Positions 58,862 through 64,000 of a stretch of 64,000 nucleotides of DNA are shown piece after piece. The stretch is from Phoronis australis (taxonomy: Eukaryota > Phoronida > Phoronidae). Positions within the stretch are counted from its first letter, which is position 1. Each line of letters begins with the position of its first letter. The stretch lies in the NCBI GenBank assembly GCA_002633005.1, contig NMRA01000083.1, forward strand, positions 446,896-510,895. The letters are read 5' to 3'. The notes beneath the pieces are model-generated. The model was not told where the DNA came from, made no database searches, and saw only the letters and a list, made by a program, of their open reading frames with translations. A program made the translations under genes and the position numbers.

Positions 58862-61057
58862 GATTAGAACAATTATCAAACAAAAGAGCGCAGGCCCTCC
58901 AACCATAAATGTCAGAATGGAGTTAATCAGTCATGTAAGATATTGGCTACAGGGATAAACGTCCCAACTTGTTGTTGGGCTATAGAATCGGACAAGCTGG
59001 GAGCAACGGGATGTCGCCGTCATGAAGAGCTGAAAAGAGATGATCAGTCTGACAAAACAAACTGACCTGGTCAAATTTCTGTACCCACGGTCAACACTAG
59101 TAATTTTTCGTACTCTATTCAATGGCGTCAATTTTGAATTTCCTTGATAGGATATTTTTTCCCCTGGACACTTTGTTAACTTCATTACCCCAATTGGGAG
59201 AAACTCTTCTGATAAAGAGAACTATTTTCTCCCAATTGGAAGAATTCACCTATCAAGAGAAATTCTCCTACTTTTGAGAACCTGCTTCAACTGTCTTTAC
59301 AGAACACAAACCTTTTCAACTTCTGTGATATTGGTAGTACAGAGATATTCCTGACCTGGTTTGGGGCGCACCTGTTGATAAAAAGTGTGCCTTTTTCAAA
59401 AGGTTGTGCCCAGCAGAGTTTGTGTAATTAAAGTGGTAATATCTGAAACAGAAACCCCAATGGGAATCGAAATAAGAACCGAGCCCTGTTTTACCCGATT
59501 GACAGCCAAGCTGACTTAGTTCGGAACCTTGCATGTTTGGAAGAGCATGCTATGAATAATACGCTTAGAAGGAAGTCACGCATTTCTAAAGAGGCGGTAA
59601 TTTTAACCATTCTCCTGATTGGCTTTTACTGGGATCAAAGAGAGCGCGGCGCCAGAGTCAGATACAGTTATCTGGTGCGAGCATGCGACCCAATTAAGTG
59701 TAATTATACACAACCATAAACTGTAGTAACGGTAAGGGAAAAACAAGGAAAAAAAAATATTCAGTAAAAATGAAACAAAAAAAAACGGTATAATGAAACA
59801 TGTTTAAAACCATCGTTCCTTTGGGAAGTGGCCCTTTGTCAAGATATCAAAACACAAATTAACTAACCAAGTTAAAACTACTCTCCACAGTTGCAGGCTG
59901 TAACCCTGTGCAAACATGACTGCCAGAGAAAACCAATTTGGGTGTAATAACAACCACCATCGACACAGTAGTGCTAGTTATTACCTTTCCACTTCAAGTT
60001 CATAGCTCAGATCTACATTAATAGTTGGGTGTGCTGAATAGGCATCATAAAATTTATCTGGGGCTAAGGGAATTTGAGCCAAGACCAGTGTAAGCAAGAA
60101 ATGAAATTCTCCACATGGTGTTACACTTTAAAAGATGAACCCTGTGGGCGCACTACTGCAATGTACTTCAGCCCTTTCATTTTTTACGCGCTAATGGTGC
60201 AAAGGCGCAGCCCAAGAATATCCCTGGCAGTAGAAGTGTGAATACCTTCTGACACAGCGCCACCTATACTGAAAAGTGTCCCTGTGGAAACAATGAACGA
60301 TACGTGGAATTCCGTGTGTGGGCATCAATGCGCATGCTTGGTTGAAAGATTATTGATCACTTCACCACGACTTGCACACACCTTCAATGCCCTGTACTTG
60401 TTTGGGCTTTAGCAACGGTATCTGGCTTCCATTGATATTGTTTCACTGCCTATTTTCATAATTGCAACTATTCAAGTCAAATTTGGTCGCCAGTAAACTG
60501 AAAGGGTTTCCCAGATTTCAACCAATGAGAATGCCTCAGTTTCGTTACCTTAACCAATGACTACAACATTCCACAGTGCTCAACCTTTCGTAGCACTGTG
60601 AAAGAGTGTACTCGTAAGGTGGCTGTCCACAGACAGTAAAAGGCAGGCCTCCCGTTCAGTAACGCTAGGACCTCGCTAAAAAGCAAGACTGGCTTCGTTA
60701 GATTATGTGAGATATGATTGCCGTGTATTTCAAATAAGGACATGTGACTTTGGCTAGATTTTAGATAGGTCCTAGCGTAGATCCTATACCGGCAGTTAGG
60801 CTACTGAACGCACGGAGAGCCTATGACAACTTGCGGACGCACGAGCTCACGCAACGCCTGAGCAAAATCTGATGATTTGGAAGGTGTATAATCCTATACT
60901 GACTGAGAGATAACACTAGTATGATTGACATTGATTTTTCACTGATTAACAGACCCGTTACTGAGTAAATGAAACTGGTCCCTGGTTCTATAAGAGTATA
61001 AGATCAGCAGTGGCAGATTTAGGAGGCCATGGACCCCCGAGCATTCTCTCAGATGAT
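58862..61057 (+). repeat. Duplication 4, right copy
   Basis: Matches 56665-58859. Includes family E (59548-60130). The 88-codon minus stretch of the left copy (57071-57337) is shortened by a one-base deletion here, so it is not a conserved gene. Confidence 0.92.
60652..60815. mobile_element. Hairpin MITE, copy 3
   Basis: Duplicate of the 58463-58623 copy with small indels (GATTATGTGAGATATGATTG where copy 2 has GATTACTCTGAGATATTG). Confidence 0.75.
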
Positions 61058-61683
61058 GTGGGCAAGGGGTGCGGATGTCTGACGGACAAAATCCTCAGTG
61101 GCCAATACTTTGCCCTGCCCTCCCCCCAATTCAAAATCTTGGATCCGTCCCAGTGATCAGGACAGTTCACAATATCTGACCACTCCAGTGACCACGGTGA
61201 ATCTGCAGTGAGTGTTGTAACATAATTATAAAGATTATGAAGGCCTCTCTCAATCACTTGCCTACGCCACGCCGGACATTTTGCTCTTTGTTTGGTCGAC
61301 TGGTAGTAGTTGTAGAAGTTCATTAGAGAACCAGGCAATCACTGAATAACGGGCCCATTATTTAGTTGATGAACTGGTTCTCTAAATCAGGGATCGCTCC
61401 AGTGCCGAAGTTCACGGTTTCAAGTTTTTCAGTGGACAGATGGCTCAACGGTCACTGACGTTATAATCAAAGTTGCCCCGATAACAACGCCAACGGCAAC
61501 ACTAACACCATTTTGACAAGTTTTCCATTTGAGATGTTGATCAACAAGTTTTAGCAAATCAGTTAAAACAGTTACCCCTTTGGTTATCACTGACTGAAAA
61601 TGTTCTGCATTCACCTTTCTCTGGTCACTCTCAGAACTCAGCAGACGACAGCTCCCGCTTATGGAAACTAGACGGCGCTGTGA
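60988..61683 (-). CDS. Possible coding fragment with one membrane segment, two frames
   Basis: Reading minus from about 61683, an open frame runs to a TGA at 61429-61431. It contains SISGSCRLLSSESDQRK, then a helix-like stretch (NAEHFQSVITKGVTVLTDLL), then a hydrophobic segment GVSVAVGVVIGATLIITSV that could span a membrane, ending EPSVH. Further on, in another frame, 61338-60988 reads MNFYNYYQSTKQRAKC and on through WRRQVIERGLHNLYNYV to WSLEWSDIVNCPDHWDG, with a soluble-protein-like composition. The two could be exons of one minus-strand gene or a frameshifted pseudogene. I found no convincing splice pair, and the first frame has no ATG. I do not recognise the family. Confidence 0.3.
61318..61386. 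repeat. 12-bp inverted repeat between the two open frames
   Basis: TTAGAGAACCAG and its complement CTGGTTCTCTAA face each other about 40 bp apart. They lie between the two candidate coding stretches and could mark a small insertion there. Confidence 0.6.
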
Positions 61684-62234
61684 TCATACACTTATTACCT
61701 GTGCACAGAGCGTCGTACGTGGATGTTTTGCACACTCCGCAGGTGAATTTTCACTATCCAGTATCCATTTTCATATTGATAACTGTTGCACTGATCGTCT
61801 TTAAATGCTGACTTAACACTCTTCTTATTCGAATCATAGCAATAGAGACTAAGTCAACTCAAGCTCGCAAAACTGTGTCTGTGCCCGGTTGTGTAGGTCC
61901 ACTCTTTCTCTGACTGAGTCTGACTTCACTTTTCTAGCCAGCTACTCTCAAGTTCCGAATAGTTGTAAAGACAGCAATTATAGTATAGACCGGAAATTTT
62001 CACGATTTCTTATAATATTAGAGACTGCAATAATAGTATAGACACGACATTTTTGCCACCTCAGTTTTATACTAACAATGCGCCAACAAGTAAGGATCGA
62101 TACCAGGATCGTTTGTTCATGATCATGTGTACTGTATACTTATGTATAGGAAGAAAAAGGCTACAAGTGTAGAATAATAGTGTAGACTGGAAATTTGCGA
62201 AAAAATTAATAATAGTATAGAATGGAATCAATGC
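61684..62234. other. No gene seen; AATAGTATAGAC word repeated
   Basis: The word ATAGTATAGAC, with variants, occurs about four times (61981, 62033, 62169, 62211) at irregular spacing. Otherwise featureless. Confidence 0.5.
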
Positions 62235-64000
62235 AGGGCTCGACATAACAAGCTGCATGTCGCATTTGCGACCTGAAATTTGGAAATGCGAGCTGAGATT
62301 TTTGTCAGCTCGTATCAAGTCGCTAAATGCGACCTGGAATTTTCAATTTATGCAAGCAGCAGCAAGCTGAGTTTTTACACTTCTCGGGAGATACCTGGCA
62401 GTAGCAAATAAAAAGCCACTCTTGTTAATCCGACTGTTATTTGGTTGTTGCCAAATCCAAGTTCAAAAGAACACCAACCGCTGCCCTCCCGATGACTTGT
62501 GATGGGCTTTGCAGAATCGATCTTTGAGGCGTTTCATGGGCTAACATTTTCGACCACTTTTTCAAATTTCCGGATTCGCCGAAAAAAGTTTGGGGCCACT
62601 GTGTAGCACGTGATAAAACTTCACAAAACAGCGGTGTTTCTTAGTACTAATTCTTAAGCGATCAACTTACCAAACTTTGTGGTGGACAAATACGATTATT
62701 TTTCGTGTAAGATGCCCTTATTACATGTACCAAATATCCACGACAATATCCCTGATATCACACCGCGGCACTGGTTGGTCCCGTTGTTAGCACGTCAGCG
62801 GTTCCGGAAGACAATGGTGACTTAGAGATCGATGTGCGTCTCGTTTTTATCACGTAAGACGGCCAAAGTGAAAACGGCAACCCTATCAATCGCCAAACGG
62901 ACCACCGTAGCCGTAAAATGTTCAGACTCTAATAGAAGCAAACTTGTTCTGGCTGAAGCGAGCACTAAAAAGCAAAATTATTCCGAGTGACTAAAAAGGT
63001 ACAGTGTAGGTGGAAACGATATCCAGAAAGTCACACCTACTAGATGGAGTTTGCCTCGCAAACATTGCGGTCTTTTAATATCTTATTACTGCAAACACTC
63101 GGGTTAGTTAACGACTATGCTCACACTCACGCCAACTCCCTACCTTTGAAGTGTTTCATAATAAGCGCTCACTTATCTACTAAGCGTTCCCCCTCAACTT
63201 TGAGAATTTCCAATTAAGCGTCCAAAGTTCTGGCTAGTGCCCATCATAGCACACTACAAACGACCGCGCGTGGTTTAAAATTGACGCGCAGGCTATATAG
63301 TGTGTCACTCTAATTTTACATCAATTCAGTTTTCAAAAAAAGTCTTTTCTCATTATGAAAAAACAAAATCCCGGCTTGTTGTTTTGTGACTGACATATTT
63401 TTCCCGTACTTGGAAGGTATTGAGAAGCAAACTCGAATTACCCGATGGAATCCCGCACGGAGTCGGGAATTATTTAGAGGCTATTCACATCATGGAAAAT
63501 TAATTGTTGAGTACGTAAACAGCATAAGTGCCACATTTTTGTTGTGAACTGCACTGAATTGTTCCCGCACATCCAAGTACGTCATTCAGTTAGGGCATCG
63601 TTTCACAGATTTTTTTGACAGATGTTTTTCAAACGTCGAGTTAAGTCACAGAATTTGGGCTGCAAACAAAAAGTGGAGGGAATTTACACTCGGAGTTAGT
63701 TTAGATCTTTAACGACTGTGATGACAGCCAGTAGCTGGTCAGACCTAGCAAAATCCCGGATACTTTTTCAATGGGCATTTTCTCCCTTTTCACATCGCAA
63801 GCTTAGCTACTCGGAATGCACGTGTCAGTTAGAGAGCACTGATTCAACTTTCACTTCGGCAACTTGCCTTGCACTCAAGAGCCTTTCAATGGTGGTCGTG
63901 AAGAACAGTAACGCCGTACCCAATGAGCTATATATATTTAATTCTTGTTATATTTATCTCATTGACCGTACCTGCATGAACGACTTGGAACTCAATTTTG
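62235..64000 (-). mobile_element. Family B element, inverted copy, split and running off the end
   Basis: 62235-62727 is the reverse complement of about 54385-54880, and 63512-64000 of about 53990-54390. The outer end CAGGGCTCGACATAAC and hairpin TCGCATTTGCGACCTG are well kept. The two parts are separated by about 0.78 kb absent from the other copies. The left end of the element lies beyond the window. Confidence 0.65.
62728..63511. mobile_element. Nested insertion inside family B
   Basis: About 0.78 kb lies between the two parts of the inverted family B copy. The flanks share GTAC (CATGTAC at the left, AGTACGTAAAC at the right), a possible short target duplication. It contains a family G block (63120-63250: AATAAGCGCTCAC, CTAAGCGTTCCCC, TTAAGCGTCC). 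No terminal inverted repeats or long ORF are seen. Confidence 0.5.

Overview
This window looks like AT-rich, repeat-dense, intron- or intergenic-type DNA from an animal, most likely a marine invertebrate with a highly heterozygous genome. The reasons are: no dense bacterial coding, no ORF above about 150 codons, many short degenerate dispersed repeats and palindromic MITE-like elements, minisatellites, a telomere-like (TTAGGG) patch, and five single-N joins between contigs. Four of the five joins sit against large, nearly identical direct duplications, the usual sign of two uncollapsed haplotypes. I cannot name the species. I found no gene I can identify, no rRNA or tRNA gene, and no CRISPR array. 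Three stretches could be exons, at low confidence: 5180-5403, 11728-11973 (minus) and 60988-61683 (minus).

Layout. 1-28.7 kb: mostly unique AT-rich sequence with scattered family members (A at 1.4 kb, C at 5.7 kb, G at 7.5 and 22.2 kb, D at 10.7 kb, F at 18 and 26 kb) and small tandem repeats at 9.0, 12.4, 13.2 and 17.7 kb. An assembly join lies in a poly-G run at 13,983. 28.7-31.9 kb: a CpG-richer tandem array of three units with a period of about 1.1 kb. Each unit repeats ETS-, YY1-, NRF1- and CTCF-like sites, and a 51-bp repeat follows the array. 33.7-36.6 kb: a short TIR element, a 1.28-kb segment bounded by inverted G-rich minisatellites with a hairpin MITE inside, and the telomere-like patch. 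37.2-61.1 kb: four duplication pairs around the joins at 39,317, 45,334, 52,790 and 58,861. They contain nested transposon relics: a 0.5-kb palindromic element, family E, family B with hairpin ends, and the hairpin MITE. 61-64 kb: a possible coding fragment, then an inverted family B copy split by a nested insertion and running off the end.

No genes can be shown to work together here. The coherent story is transposon and repeat biology plus a haplotype-duplication artefact. The most interesting candidate for function is the regulatory-motif tandem array at 28.8-31.7 kb. Family letters (A-L) are labels I made up from by-eye matches; no alignment or database search was run.
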